Below are positions 1 through 6,764 of a DNA stretch of 6,764 bases, in pieces. Both the position numbers and the translations under genes were made by a program. Numbering within the stretch: position 1 is the stretch's first letter; the number at the start of each line of letters is the position of its first letter. Under the pieces are notes generated by a model. It did no database searches, was not told where the DNA came from, and saw only the letters and a program-made list of their open reading frames with translations. Origin of the DNA: Bacteroidales bacterium (GTDB lineage: Bacteria; Bacteroidota; Bacteroidia; Bacteroidales; UBA1402); the NCBI GenBank assembly GCA_023230125.1, contig JALNXZ010000086.1, forward strand, positions 1 through 6,764, in the 5' to 3' direction.

Positions 1-1243
1 CGATTTCTTCCGCTATATCCCGTACGACATCAATCACTTTCATTTGTTCATCAAACTTCAACCCACTTTGGCTGTAGTAAGCGAAAACAACGGTTTCACC
101 AATATCGAAAGATCCACTGTCAGGCTTTTCTTCGCCCATGAGCATACGCAGGAAAGTCGTTTTTCCGGTACCATTCTTGCCCACAATTCCAACCTTCTCA
201 TAACGTGCAAAATTGTAATAGAAATGATCCAACAGCTTTAGGTCTCCGTAGGCTTTGGATATATATTTGGCTTCAAAAATCTTAGATCCAAGGTAGGTCG
301 CTTTCACATTTAAGCTAATAGAATCATCCACGCGCTTTTGTGAAACCTTTTCTTCTAAATCGTAAAAAGAATCTATACGTGCACGAGCTTTTGTGGCGCG
401 AGCCTGAGGCATACGGCGCATCCAGTCAAGTTCTTTACGGAACAAATTATTGGCCCTGTCTAGTTCCGTGTTGTAAACATCAATCCGTTCCTGATGCTTT
501 TCCAGATAATAGGAATAATTGCCGGAATAATTGAAAAGCTGACCTTGATCGATTTCCAGGATGTTATTGCAAACGCGATCCAAAAAGTACCTGTCGTGAG
601 TCACCATCAGCAGGGTAACGCCGGATCTCGTCAGATAACTTTCGAGCCATTCGATCATTTCCAAATCGAGGTGGTTGGTCGGTTCGTCTAGAATCAGCAA
701 ATCTGGTTCTGTAATAAGCGCATTGGCTAAAGCCACTCTTTTAAGTTGTCCTCCGGAAAGATGTTGTATCTTTTGGTCAAAATCCTTGATTTTTAGTTGT
801 GAAAGGATTTGTTTGATTCTGACTTCGTAATCCCAGGCTTTGTAATAATCCATCAAATGGAGCATTTCTTCTAATGTTTCTCCTTTGGGATGTGGCTGAT
901 GTGTCTCTTCTCGCATCATCATGGCTTCATAACGTTCTATAGTCCTAACAATCTCATTGTCTGACTGAAAGCAAGCATCCAAAACTGAAAGATGATTGGG
1001 ATAATGAGGCATCTGCTCCAAATAATTTATCCGAAGGTCATGCCTGAATACGACAGATCCGGCATCATAATCCTCTATGCCGGCAATTATATTGAGCAAG
1101 GTCGTTTTTCCTGTTCCGTTTTTGGCAATCAAAGCCACACGCTGTCCTTCCGCTATACCGAATGACAGATTTTTATACAATATCAGGTCTCCAAATGATT
1201 TGCTTAAATTCTCAACTTGTAAATAACTTACAGGATTTGCCAT
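1..1243 (-). CDS. ABC-F family ATPase, Uup-like (partial, C-terminus off the left edge)
   Basis: The first 414 residues of a cytoplasmic protein with two ATP-binding cassettes and no membrane segment, which is the ABC-F layout. Cassette 1 has Walker A AKNGTGKTT (about residues 40-48), signature LSGGQLKR (162-169), Walker B LLILDEP (183-189) followed by TNHLD, and the switch histidine in THDR (215-218). A charged linker follows (about 240-315) with the arginine-rich stretch WMRRMPQARATKARARID (274-291), as in Uup-type proteins. Cassette 2 opens with GKNGTGKTT (355-363) and the frame runs intact to the edge. ABC-F proteins act on or near the ribosome, and Uup is linked to ribosome function and to stability of tandem repeats; this role is inferred from the family. 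The first glycine of Walker A in cassette 1 is alanine, while cassette 2 keeps it. The ATG shares one base with the uvrA stop (TAATG), which fixes the start and suggests translational coupling. About a third of the protein is probably missing. Confidence 0.93.
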   Translation of the reverse strand, partial: MANPVSYLQVENLSKSFGDLILYKNLSFGIAEGQRVALIAKNGTGKTTLLNIIAGIEDYDAGSVVFRHDLRINYLEQMPHYPNHLSVLDACFQSDNEIVRTIERYEAMMMREETHQPHPKGETLEEMLHLMDYYKAWDYEVRIKQILSQLKIKDFDQKIQHLSGGQLKRVALANALITEPDLLILDEPTNHLDLEMIEWLESYLTRSGVTLLMVTHDRYFLDRVCNNILEIDQGQLFNYSGNYSYYLEKHQERIDVYNTELDRANNLFRKELDWMRRMPQARATKARARIDSFYDLEEKVSQKRVDDSISLNVKATYLGSKIFEAKYISKAYGDLKLLDHFYYNFARYEKVGIVGKNGTGKTTFLRMLMGEEKPDSGSFDIGETVVFAYYSQSGLKFDEQMKVIDVVRDIAEEI

Positions 1244-4074
1244 TATGCTTTGTTGGGGTAAAGTTCGTCTTTTAAATAATGTCCGGTAAAACTTTCAGGA
1301 TGTTTTACCAGTTCTTCAGGAATGCCGCTGAAAATAATCCTACCACCTAAACGCCCTCCTTCCGGGCCGATATCAATGATATGATCCGCAAGTTTAATGA
1401 CGTCCAGATTATGTTCTATCACGATGACAGTGTTGCCTTTGTCAACCAATCGGTTCAACACACCCATCAGCACACGGATATCATCGAAGTGCAAACCAGT
1501 CGTGGGTTCATCCAACACATACATGGTCTTGCCTGTATCTTTTTTAGCCAGTTCGGTGGACAGCTTCACACGCTGATTCTCGCCGCCAGACAATGTCGTG
1601 CAAGGTTGTCCAAGTCGAAGATAGCCCAAACCGACCTCTTGAAGCGTTTTGATCTTATGAAGAATTTGGGGTTGATTCTCAAAAAAGTCGACAGCCATAT
1701 TGATGGTCATATTCAGTACATCGGCAATGGATTTTCCTTTAAAACGAACTTCCAGTGTCTCCCTGTTATAACGTTTACCCTGACAATCTTCACAAGTCAC
1801 AAGCACATCGGGCAAAAACTTCATTTCAATGGTCTTGTAGCCATTTCCTTTACAGGTTTCGCAACGTCCACCTTTCACATTGAAGGAAAAACGGCCTGGC
1901 TTGTAAGCCCTGATTTTGGCTTCAGGCAGACTTACAAACAAGCTCCTGATATCAGAAAAGAGGCTTGTATAAGTCGCAGGATTAGACCGTGGACTTCGTC
2001 CAAGAGGTGATTGATCCACGCTGACAATTTTATCAATATTGTCAAGCCCTTCTATGGAATCATAAGCCAAAGGTTCCTTTAACGAACGGTAAAAATAACG
2101 GCTCAGGATAGGTTGTAGGGTATCTTTAATCAGCGTGGACTTTCCGCTACCTGAAACGCCAGTCACAACAATCAGTTTTCCCAGTGGAAACGATATATCC
2201 ACATTTTTCAGATTATTTCCCTTACAACCTTTGAGAACGATACTATTTCCATTTCCATGGCGTCGTTTTTTCGGAATTTCTATATTAAGAATTCCATTCA
2301 GATACGAAGATGTCAAGGTATTTGCCTTCAGCATTTCCTCTGGAGTTCCGGCGAATACGACTTCGCCCCCATGCCTTCCTGCCCTTGGTCCAAGATCCAC
2401 CACATAATCGGAAGCCAGCATCATGTCCCTGTCATGTTCAACCACAATGATAGAGTTGCCGGAATCTCTCAGTACTTTCAAGGAATTAATCAGCCGAGAA
2501 TTGTCCCTCTGATGCAAACCAATACTGGGTTCGTCTAGAATATAGAGTACATTGACCAATTGAGAGCCAATTTGTGTGGCCAACCTGATACGTTGATTTT
2601 CACCCCCGGAAAGTGATGCAGAAGCTCTGTTCAAGGAAAGATAGTCCAAACCTACATCAAGCAAGAAGCTCAGTCTGGAACGGATTTCCTTGAGTATTTC
2701 CGATGCTATCAGTTTTTGTTTTTCTGAAAGGTGTTCTTCCAGATGGTCTATCCATTCTTTTAGCTCTGAGATATCCATTTCAGAGATCTGGGCTATCGTG
2801 CAATCATTCAGCTTGAAATGTAAAGCTTCGCGGTTGAGGCGAGCACCACGGCAATCCGGGCAAATATCTGTCTTGATGAATTGTGCTGCCCACTTCTGAG
2901 CGTCTGAGGTTGCATCTTCATCCTGTTGCATGGTTATATATTTGATGACCCCGTCAAAATTAACGAAATAGTTGGAATTTCCGAGGGAGCGATTCTTGAT
3001 ATGCAGACTTTCTTCCGTACCATTCAGGATTTCATCCAATGCTTCATCAGGGATATCCTTGATGGGCGTCTTCAAGGTAAAGCCATACTTGTCTGCAATA
3101 GCCTCAATCTGCCAAAACAGAAGAGAATCCCTATATTTGCCCAATGGAATAATGCCTCCGTTAAGTATGTTTTGCTCACGGTCCGGCATAATTTTGTCCA
3201 TATCCACGATATTGACCATACTTAATCCTTTACAACGCGGACACATACCCTGAGGCGAATTAAAAGAAAAACTGTTGGGTGCCGGTTCATTGTAGGAAAT
3301 GCCGGATGTCGGACACATCAAACGCTTACTGAAATATCGCAGATTTTCTCCATCCTTGTCCAAGATCATGACGACGCCATCTCCCTGTCGCATACCGATT
3401 TGAAGACTTTGCTTGATGCGTTTCAAATCTTTTTCCAAAATCATCAGTTTATCTATCACCACTTCAATATCGTGGTTCTTATAACGATCCAGCTTCATAC
3501 CATGCGTGATTTCACAAAGGTTTCCATCTACGCGTACATTCAGGTATCCCTTTCTGCGAAGCGATTCAAAAAGTTCTTTATAATGGCCCTTGCGACTACG
3601 AATGACAGGCGCAAGCAAGTATACCTTATGTCCTTCGTATTCTTTAATAATCAGTTCCATAATTTTATCTTCCGTATACTTGACCATAGGCTCCCCTGTC
3701 ACATAAGAAAAAGGCTCTCCTGCTCTGGCATAAAGCAAACGCAAATAATCATAGACTTCCGTACTGGTTCCGACAGTGGAACGGGGATTTTTATTGGTGG
3801 TTTTCTGTTCAATGGATATGACAGGGCTCAGCCCCGTTATCTTGTCCACATCAGGACGTTCGAGACTTCCGAGAAAATTTCTGGCATAGGAAGAAAATGT
3901 CTCAACATAACGACGCTGTCCTTCTGCAAAGATGGTGTCGAATGCCAAAGAGGACTTGCCACTCCCACTCAAACCGGTTATCACAACCAGCGCATCACGC
4001 GGAATTTGTACATCAATATTCTTCAGGTTGTGTACACGTGCTCCATATACACAAACGGATTCCTGTTCTTTCAT
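1243..4074 (-). CDS. uvrA: UvrA, excinuclease ABC subunit A
   Basis: The damage-sensing ATPase of nucleotide excision repair, which as a dimer finds bulky DNA lesions and loads UvrB. The 943 residues are a normal full length. Numbered from ATG 4074, nucleotide-binding domain I has Walker A GLSGSGKS (34-41), signature LSGGENQR (488-495) and Walker B ILDEPSIGL (from 512). The UvrB-binding region falls near 118-245 and the insertion domain near 285-400. Domain II has GVSGSGKS (639-646), LSGGENQR (828-835) and VLDEPTTGL (from 853). The C-terminal zinc finger is complete (C738, C741, C761, C764), and another CxxC pair sits at 405/408. The first zinc module has C254, C278 and C281 but serine at 257, where many UvrA proteins have the fourth cysteine. 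An in-frame TTG at 4080 could start two codons earlier, overlapping the previous stop as TTGA. I prefer the ATG, whose product begins MKEQESVCVYGARVHNL. No SOS-type operator was seen. It sits between a transglycosylase and an ABC-F gene. Confidence 0.97.
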   Translation of the reverse strand: MKEQESVCVYGARVHNLKNIDVQIPRDALVVITGLSGSGKSSLAFDTIFAEGQRRYVETFSSYARNFLGSLERPDVDKITGLSPVISIEQKTTNKNPRSTVGTSTEVYDYLRLLYARAGEPFSYVTGEPMVKYTEDKIMELIIKEYEGHKVYLLAPVIRSRKGHYKELFESLRRKGYLNVRVDGNLCEITHGMKLDRYKNHDIEVVIDKLMILEKDLKRIKQSLQIGMRQGDGVVMILDKDGENLRYFSKRLMCPTSGISYNEPAPNSFSFNSPQGMCPRCKGLSMVNIVDMDKIMPDREQNILNGGIIPLGKYRDSLLFWQIEAIADKYGFTLKTPIKDIPDEALDEILNGTEESLHIKNRSLGNSNYFVNFDGVIKYITMQQDEDATSDAQKWAAQFIKTDICPDCRGARLNREALHFKLNDCTIAQISEMDISELKEWIDHLEEHLSEKQKLIASEILKEIRSRLSFLLDVGLDYLSLNRASASLSGGENQRIRLATQIGSQLVNVLYILDEPSIGLHQRDNSRLINSLKVLRDSGNSIIVVEHDRDMMLASDYVVDLGPRAGRHGGEVVFAGTPEEMLKANTLTSSYLNGILNIEIPKKRRHGNGNSIVLKGCKGNNLKNVDISFPLGKLIVVTGVSGSGKSTLIKDTLQPILSRYFYRSLKEPLAYDSIEGLDNIDKIVSVDQSPLGRSPRSNPATYTSLFSDIRSLFVSLPEAKIRAYKPGRFSFNVKGGRCETCKGNGYKTIEMKFLPDVLVTCEDCQGKRYNRETLEVRFKGKSIADVLNMTINMAVDFFENQPQILHKIKTLQEVGLGYLRLGQPCTTLSGGENQRVKLSTELAKKDTGKTMYVLDEPTTGLHFDDIRVLMGVLNRLVDKGNTVIVIEHNLDVIKLADHIIDIGPEGGRLGGRIIFSGIPEELVKHPESFTGHYLKDELYPNKA

Positions 4075-4076
4075 AA

Positions 4077-5120
4077 TCAATCTTCATCAATCACCCAATC
4101 CTTTTGGTAAACGGTGATCTTCATTTTATCAAAATAGAGGCTCTCTTTCAAAGGAATTGCAACCTTGTAAGCCTTACCTTCCGGATTGGGCAAACTGTCG
4201 CTGCGAATCCAGGTGTTGTAATTTTTTAAATCATAATAGGAAATGCCTGCACCTTTGGCAAAATCCACCCAATTGGAAACTTTTCCAGAAACCATAGAAT
4301 CTTTGCAGACATTGGGCATATATAATTGTTCCTTTTTAATGTAAAATCCATATTTCTTAGGATCAGACATAAATTCTTTACATGCGAGAATTCTGAATAC
4401 ATAACGGGAGGTTTGTTCCACCAACCAAAGATCTAGACTTGAGTTCTCACCCTGCCTGGCAAGTTCCTTCATAATCCTTGCTGTACCGATATTGTAGGAT
4501 GCCGCAGCTGAAGGCCAATCCCGAAACTTTTCATAAGCACTCCTCAAATAGCGGCAAGCAGCCTCCGTTTCATTTTCAACATGATAACGATCGTCAACAT
4601 TATCATTGACTTCCAGTCCTAACTGCCTGGCCGTTTCGGGCATAAACTGCCACAGACCGATGGCTCCTGATGATGAAATTGCCTTATTGTCAAGGCCACT
4701 TTCAATACAAGCGAGGTATTTTATATCGTCTGGAATGTTATTGGCTTTTAAGATAGGCTCAATGACGGGAAAATAACGATTGGCACGTTTCAATAGCAAA
4801 AGTGTAGAGGAATGCAGATACATCATGGAAAGCAATTCTCGGTCAAAACGTTCACGCATGTTCTTTTCTCTCAAATCAATGATCTGGCCACAAAAAGTCA
4901 CTTTATCCGGGATTTCCGGTGAAATGACTAAAAAATTCCGAACAAATACTTTTTCTGTATCAACTATAGTCTGAGTCGGTTCTGTCTTCACAGAAACAAC
5001 TTCTACTTTCTTCCTTAAAAGCTTTTTAAAATAATGAACCTCTGCAAAAACGTTGAAAACAGAAAAAGTAATAGCAAATAATATACTGAAAAAAATGCGT
5101 GAACTCTTATCAAATTTCAT
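4077..5120 (-). CDS. Secreted lytic murein transglycosylase, MltD-like (SLT family 1)
   Basis: A 347-residue peptidoglycan lyase predicted to cleave the MurNAc-GlcNAc bond to form a 1,6-anhydroMurNAc end. A signal peptide (residues 1-26) has basic residues, a hydrophobic core and a likely signal peptidase I site at VFA|EV. No lipobox cysteine is seen, so the enzyme is probably periplasmic rather than a lipoprotein. The SLT domain spans about 113-250: catalytic glutamate E140 in ACIESGLD, then GAIGLWQFMPETAR (152-165), then AAASYNIGTARI (205-216). All the usual motifs are present, so it should be active. The tail (about 275-325, VSNWVDFAKGAGISYYDLK onward) resembles a worn LysM-like repeat of the kind found in MltD, but this is weak. 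The ATG at 5120 gives a clean signal peptide. Its stop codon lies two bases before the uvrA ATG, so the two genes are probably co-transcribed. The exact MltD subgroup is uncertain. Confidence 0.92.
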   Translation of the reverse strand: MKFDKSSRIFFSILFAITFSVFNVFAEVHYFKKLLRKKVEVVSVKTEPTQTIVDTEKVFVRNFLVISPEIPDKVTFCGQIIDLREKNMRERFDRELLSMMYLHSSTLLLLKRANRYFPVIEPILKANNIPDDIKYLACIESGLDNKAISSSGAIGLWQFMPETARQLGLEVNDNVDDRYHVENETEAACRYLRSAYEKFRDWPSAAASYNIGTARIMKELARQGENSSLDLWLVEQTSRYVFRILACKEFMSDPKKYGFYIKKEQLYMPNVCKDSMVSGKVSNWVDFAKGAGISYYDLKNYNTWIRSDSLPNPEGKAYKVAIPLKESLYFDKMKITVYQKDWVIDED

Positions 5121-5139
5121 ATGATAATAATTTTTTCAT
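5110..5139 (-). other. Nine-codon reading frame overlapping the transglycosylase start
   Basis: An ATG at 5139 opens a short frame, MKKLLSYEI followed by TGA, which ends ten bases inside the transglycosylase gene in another frame. It could be a leader peptide affecting initiation at 5120, or chance: the region is A/T-rich and such short frames are common. There is no evidence that it is translated. Confidence 0.2.
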
Positions 5140-5160
5140 CTAAGATCTCATATGGAACTC

Positions 5161-5204
5161 GCATGTCCATTTTATCATAAACTTGGACGTTTTTACAAAC
5201 ATGC
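5161..5204. repeat. Small inverted repeats in the gap before the transglycosylase gene
   Basis: Two alternative pairings share bases. ATGTCCA (5163-5169) can pair with TGGACGT (5184-5190), with one G-T wobble and a 14-base loop. GCATGT (5161-5166) can pair with ACATGC (5199-5204). The first stem is followed by TTTTT on the + strand only, where no gene ends upstream. On the coding (minus) strand no T-run follows, so it does not look like a terminator for the gene that stops at 5223. The 102-base gap (5121-5222) holds no other recognisable feature, and no good TAnnTTTG box was found in it. Confidence 0.3.
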
Positions 5205-5222
5205 TCGTTTCATGATACCAAA

Positions 5223-6542
5223 CTATTCTAATAAATTGATGTCGCCTTTCTTTTTATACACAATGCCATCAGAGCCCCTGGCCTCAATGACATAAAAATA
5301 TACACCAGGCGAAACAGCTTTTCCTTTGTGAGTGCCGTTCCAACCAAGGGCTGGATCAGACCATACAAACAGGACATTCCCCCAACGATTTAAAATGGTA
5401 CCTCTAAACGATACAATAGACTTATAGACAACCCTGAATTCATCATTTTCTCCAGGACTTGACCTCGGTGTAAAAAAATTCGGACAATCTATAAACGATT
5501 CCAGAACCTTTGGAACAAAATAGTTTGATGAATCCTGACACGTCAAAGCCTCATTACTCACCACAAGCCGGACAAAAGAAGTACCTGCTTCCAAAAATTT
5601 AAACTCGAGCTCATCATCAGAATACCTGCTGGTATATGTTCCTGAACCATCTCCATGATCATAAAAAAACCATTCCTTATACTGCACAGCTTCACTTGAG
5701 TTGCAGGAGAATTGGATAGTCAAAGGGGCCGAACCTGTTGGTTGTGCTCCGCTCTGATAGACTAAAGTCGGATCTTCATTACCATCCTCATTCAGTGCTG
5801 TCCTTGTCTGAATGACGGCCTCCGGATTTGCCTCTACTGCTACAGCAGAATACTCATCACTTACATAAGTCAGTGTTGTGCCAAAGAATCTCTCAATCGG
5901 GTCATCGCAAGTAATGGTGAAACGAGTCTTCATCAGCGGTGCCTTAATAGACCAGACCGGAGTGCTTTCTACTGTCTTCGTCTCTGACTTCGTATCATAG
6001 TCTTTGGATGTATTATTCCAAACCGCAGTATTCCAGGAAAGTGAAAATTGTCTGTTAATCAAATCCTTGATACCACTGATTTTATAATAAGACATTTCAT
6101 TGGTCAAAGCTGTAACGCTGAGTGTATGGCATGATTCACAATCCGGGCTGTAACTGATATCACTTACCTGAAGGGGTTTATAATCAACCACATAAACAAA
6201 ATGTTTCTTCAGGCCGGCTGAATCAATCATATAGCCACCCGGTTGAACATTGGTCAACAACGTCTGATTGCCTGAAACCTGTACATCAGCAGGAGAGACA
6301 GGAACAGCAGAGGATTGATTTTGATCAAAACGACTCCAGGTCCATAAGGATGGACTACCGGTTGTAAAGTATAACTGAGCACTGATCATTCCATCAAAAA
6401 CATAGACAAAATCCAGGCCTGAACTGATATTTGGTTGATAGGAATACGGATTACCGTTGGCACCGATTGTTGCCGAAAACTGAGCCATGCACACTTTTAT
6501 GGTGAACAACCCCATCAATAAAAGGCATATTATTCTTTGCAT
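5223..6542 (-). CDS. T9SS-exported surface protein: PKD-like domain and type-B (CHU_C-like) C-terminal sorting domain
   Basis: A 439-residue protein predicted to cross the inner membrane by Sec and the outer membrane by the type IX secretion system. A signal peptide (1-20) ends MAQ, with likely cleavage A20|Q21. Residues 21 to about 265 are a beta-rich region I do not recognise, with paired cysteines in CESCHT (135-138). A PKD-like fold covers about 271-338 (APLTIQFSCNSS, then EWFFYDHGDGSGTY). The last 85 residues match the gliding-motility-associated C-terminal sorting domain: FFTPRSSPGENDEFRV, then LNRWGNVLF (384-392), then GWNGTHKGKAVSPGVYFYVI, ending KKKGDINLLE. The final residue is glutamate where these domains often end in a basic residue. 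The cargo's function is unknown; surface attachment or adhesion is a guess from family habit. The frame is open back to 6704, but the start at 6542 is chosen because it begins a signal peptide just downstream of a -7 box, and the extra 54 codons run across the divergent promoter into the neighbouring gene. Confidence 0.9.
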   Translation of the reverse strand: MQRIICLLLMGLFTIKVCMAQFSATIGANGNPYSYQPNISSGLDFVYVFDGMISAQLYFTTGSPSLWTWSRFDQNQSSAVPVSPADVQVSGNQTLLTNVQPGGYMIDSAGLKKHFVYVVDYKPLQVSDISYSPDCESCHTLSVTALTNEMSYYKISGIKDLINRQFSLSWNTAVWNNTSKDYDTKSETKTVESTPVWSIKAPLMKTRFTITCDDPIERFFGTTLTYVSDEYSAVAVEANPEAVIQTRTALNEDGNEDPTLVYQSGAQPTGSAPLTIQFSCNSSEAVQYKEWFFYDHGDGSGTYTSRYSDDELEFKFLEAGTSFVRLVVSNEALTCQDSSNYFVPKVLESFIDCPNFFTPRSSPGENDEFRVVYKSIVSFRGTILNRWGNVLFVWSDPALGWNGTHKGKAVSPGVYFYVIEARGSDGIVYKKKGDINLLE

Positions 6543-6568
6543 AATTCTGTTTTGGTCGAAAAATCCAT

Positions 6569-6576
6569 CAAAGATA
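6569..6576 (-). promoter_or_regulatory. Predicted -7 promoter box for the T9SS cargo gene
   Basis: On the minus strand this reads TATCTTTG, an exact match to the Bacteroidetes consensus TAnnTTTG. It lies 26 bases before the ATG at 6542, implying an untranslated leader of about 20 bases. No good -33 TTTG is seen at the usual spacing. Confidence 0.5.
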
Positions 6577-6599
6577 CGCTTTCTTCCCGAAAAATCATG

Positions 6600-6607
6600 T
6601 ATTTTTG
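6600..6607 (+). promoter_or_regulatory. Predicted -7 promoter box for the rightward gene
   Basis: TATTTTTG matches the consensus TAnnTTTG exactly and ends 22 bases before the ATG at 6630, implying a short leader of about 15-18 bases. Only a weak -33 candidate, TTTC at 6580-6583, lies upstream, at closer spacing than usual. Confidence 0.5.
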
Positions 6608-6629
6608 TTGAATCTAAACATCCGATCAA

Positions 6630-6764
6630 ATGGAAAAAAACAAAAAAAACATACTTATTCTGTTCCTTCTTTTGTTTATGTTCTCCTTTGATCTTGTTGC
6701 TCAAAACAAGAACGTACCAGTTGTCAAGCTGTTTGAAAAAGAATATTATAAATACGATGTAAAA
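6630..6764 (+). CDS. N-terminus of an exported protein, possibly LysM-type (partial, cut by the right edge)
   Basis: The first 45 residues of a rightward gene that remains open at the window end. Residues 1-24 form a typical signal peptide: lysines near the start (MEKNKKN), a hydrophobic core ILILFLLLFMFSF, and a likely cleavage at LVA|QN. No lipobox cysteine is seen, so the product is probably periplasmic or surface-exposed. The mature part begins QNKNVPVVKLFEKEYYKYDVK. The end, EYYKYDVK, resembles the lead-in to LysM domains in Bacteroidetes envelope proteins, where a Y-x-V-K-x-G-E-T-L pattern follows, but the decisive part is outside the window and this assignment is a guess. The start is supported by the signal peptide and by a -7 box 22 bases upstream. 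The gene diverges from the T9SS cargo gene, with 87 bases between the two ATGs. Confidence 0.8.
   Translation, partial: MEKNKKNILILFLLLFMFSFDLVAQNKNVPVVKLFEKEYYKYDVK

Noticed and set aside
1381..2010. A 209-codon open frame on the + strand, antisense to uvrA
   Set aside because: The opposite strand encodes conserved UvrA motifs including the C-terminal zinc finger and LSGGENQR; the antisense product shows no plausible family.
4075..4080. TTG at 4080 as the uvrA start
   Set aside because: It is possible, giving a TTGA overlap with the previous stop, but an ATG lies two codons later and gives a normal UvrA N-terminus. ATG is preferred, without certainty.
3400..4110. A 236-codon open frame on the + strand, antisense to uvrA
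   Set aside because: It is a mirror of the strongly conserved UvrA coding sequence; it has no recognisable domain and no promoter box or start context of its own.
5184..5194. Stem plus TTTTT as a terminator on the + strand
   Set aside because: No + strand gene lies upstream, the stem is only seven pairs with a wobble, and the T-run is short.
5219..5226. ATAGTTTG on the minus strand as a promoter box for the transglycosylase gene
   Set aside because: It has AT in place of TA in the consensus TAnnTTTG, lies over the stop codon of the upstream gene and has no -33 partner that I could see.
6543..6704. A 54-codon N-terminal extension of the T9SS cargo gene up to 6704
   Set aside because: It runs across both predicted promoters and antisense to the rightward gene's signal peptide, and it would bury the real signal peptide that starts at 6542.

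Overview
The window reads as a stretch of a Bacteroidota chromosome, most likely Bacteroidales. The grounds are a secreted protein with a type-B, CHU_C-like sorting domain of the type IX secretion system (T9SS), promoter boxes matching the Bacteroidetes -7 consensus TAnnTTTG, A/T-rich start regions without clear Shine-Dalgarno sequences, and UvrA and ABC-F proteins of Bacteroidetes style. I cannot name the genus from sequence alone. No tRNA, rRNA, CRISPR array, insertion sequence or phage gene was seen, and the window is almost fully coding.

Layout. Four genes run leftward, read from high to low coordinates: a T9SS-exported PKD-like protein (6542-5223), a MltD-like lytic transglycosylase (5120-4077), the excision-repair ATPase UvrA (4074-1243), and an ABC-F ATPase of Uup type (1243 to the left edge, 414 residues visible, C-terminus missing). 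A fifth gene runs rightward from 6630 and is cut by the right edge after 45 codons. It begins with a signal peptide and may be a LysM-type envelope protein. The only gaps between genes are 102 bases (5121-5222) and 87 bases (6543-6629).

How they work together. The last three leftward genes are packed tightly. The transglycosylase stop and the uvrA ATG are separated by two bases, and the uvrA stop and the ABC-F ATG share one base (TAATG). They are therefore probably co-transcribed, and translation of at least uvrA and the ABC-F gene may be coupled. This puts a periplasmic cell-wall enzyme, a DNA-repair ATPase and a ribosome-associated ATPase in one transcript, with no obvious shared pathway. 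The two envelope genes at the right end diverge from an 87-base spacer in which their -7 boxes lie so close that the promoters must overlap.

Novelty. I see no new defence or mobile system here; these are mostly conserved housekeeping and envelope genes. The items most worth a second look are the overlapping divergent promoters, the UvrA zinc module that lacks one cysteine, the T9SS cargo of unknown function, and a nine-codon reading frame that overlaps the transglycosylase start.
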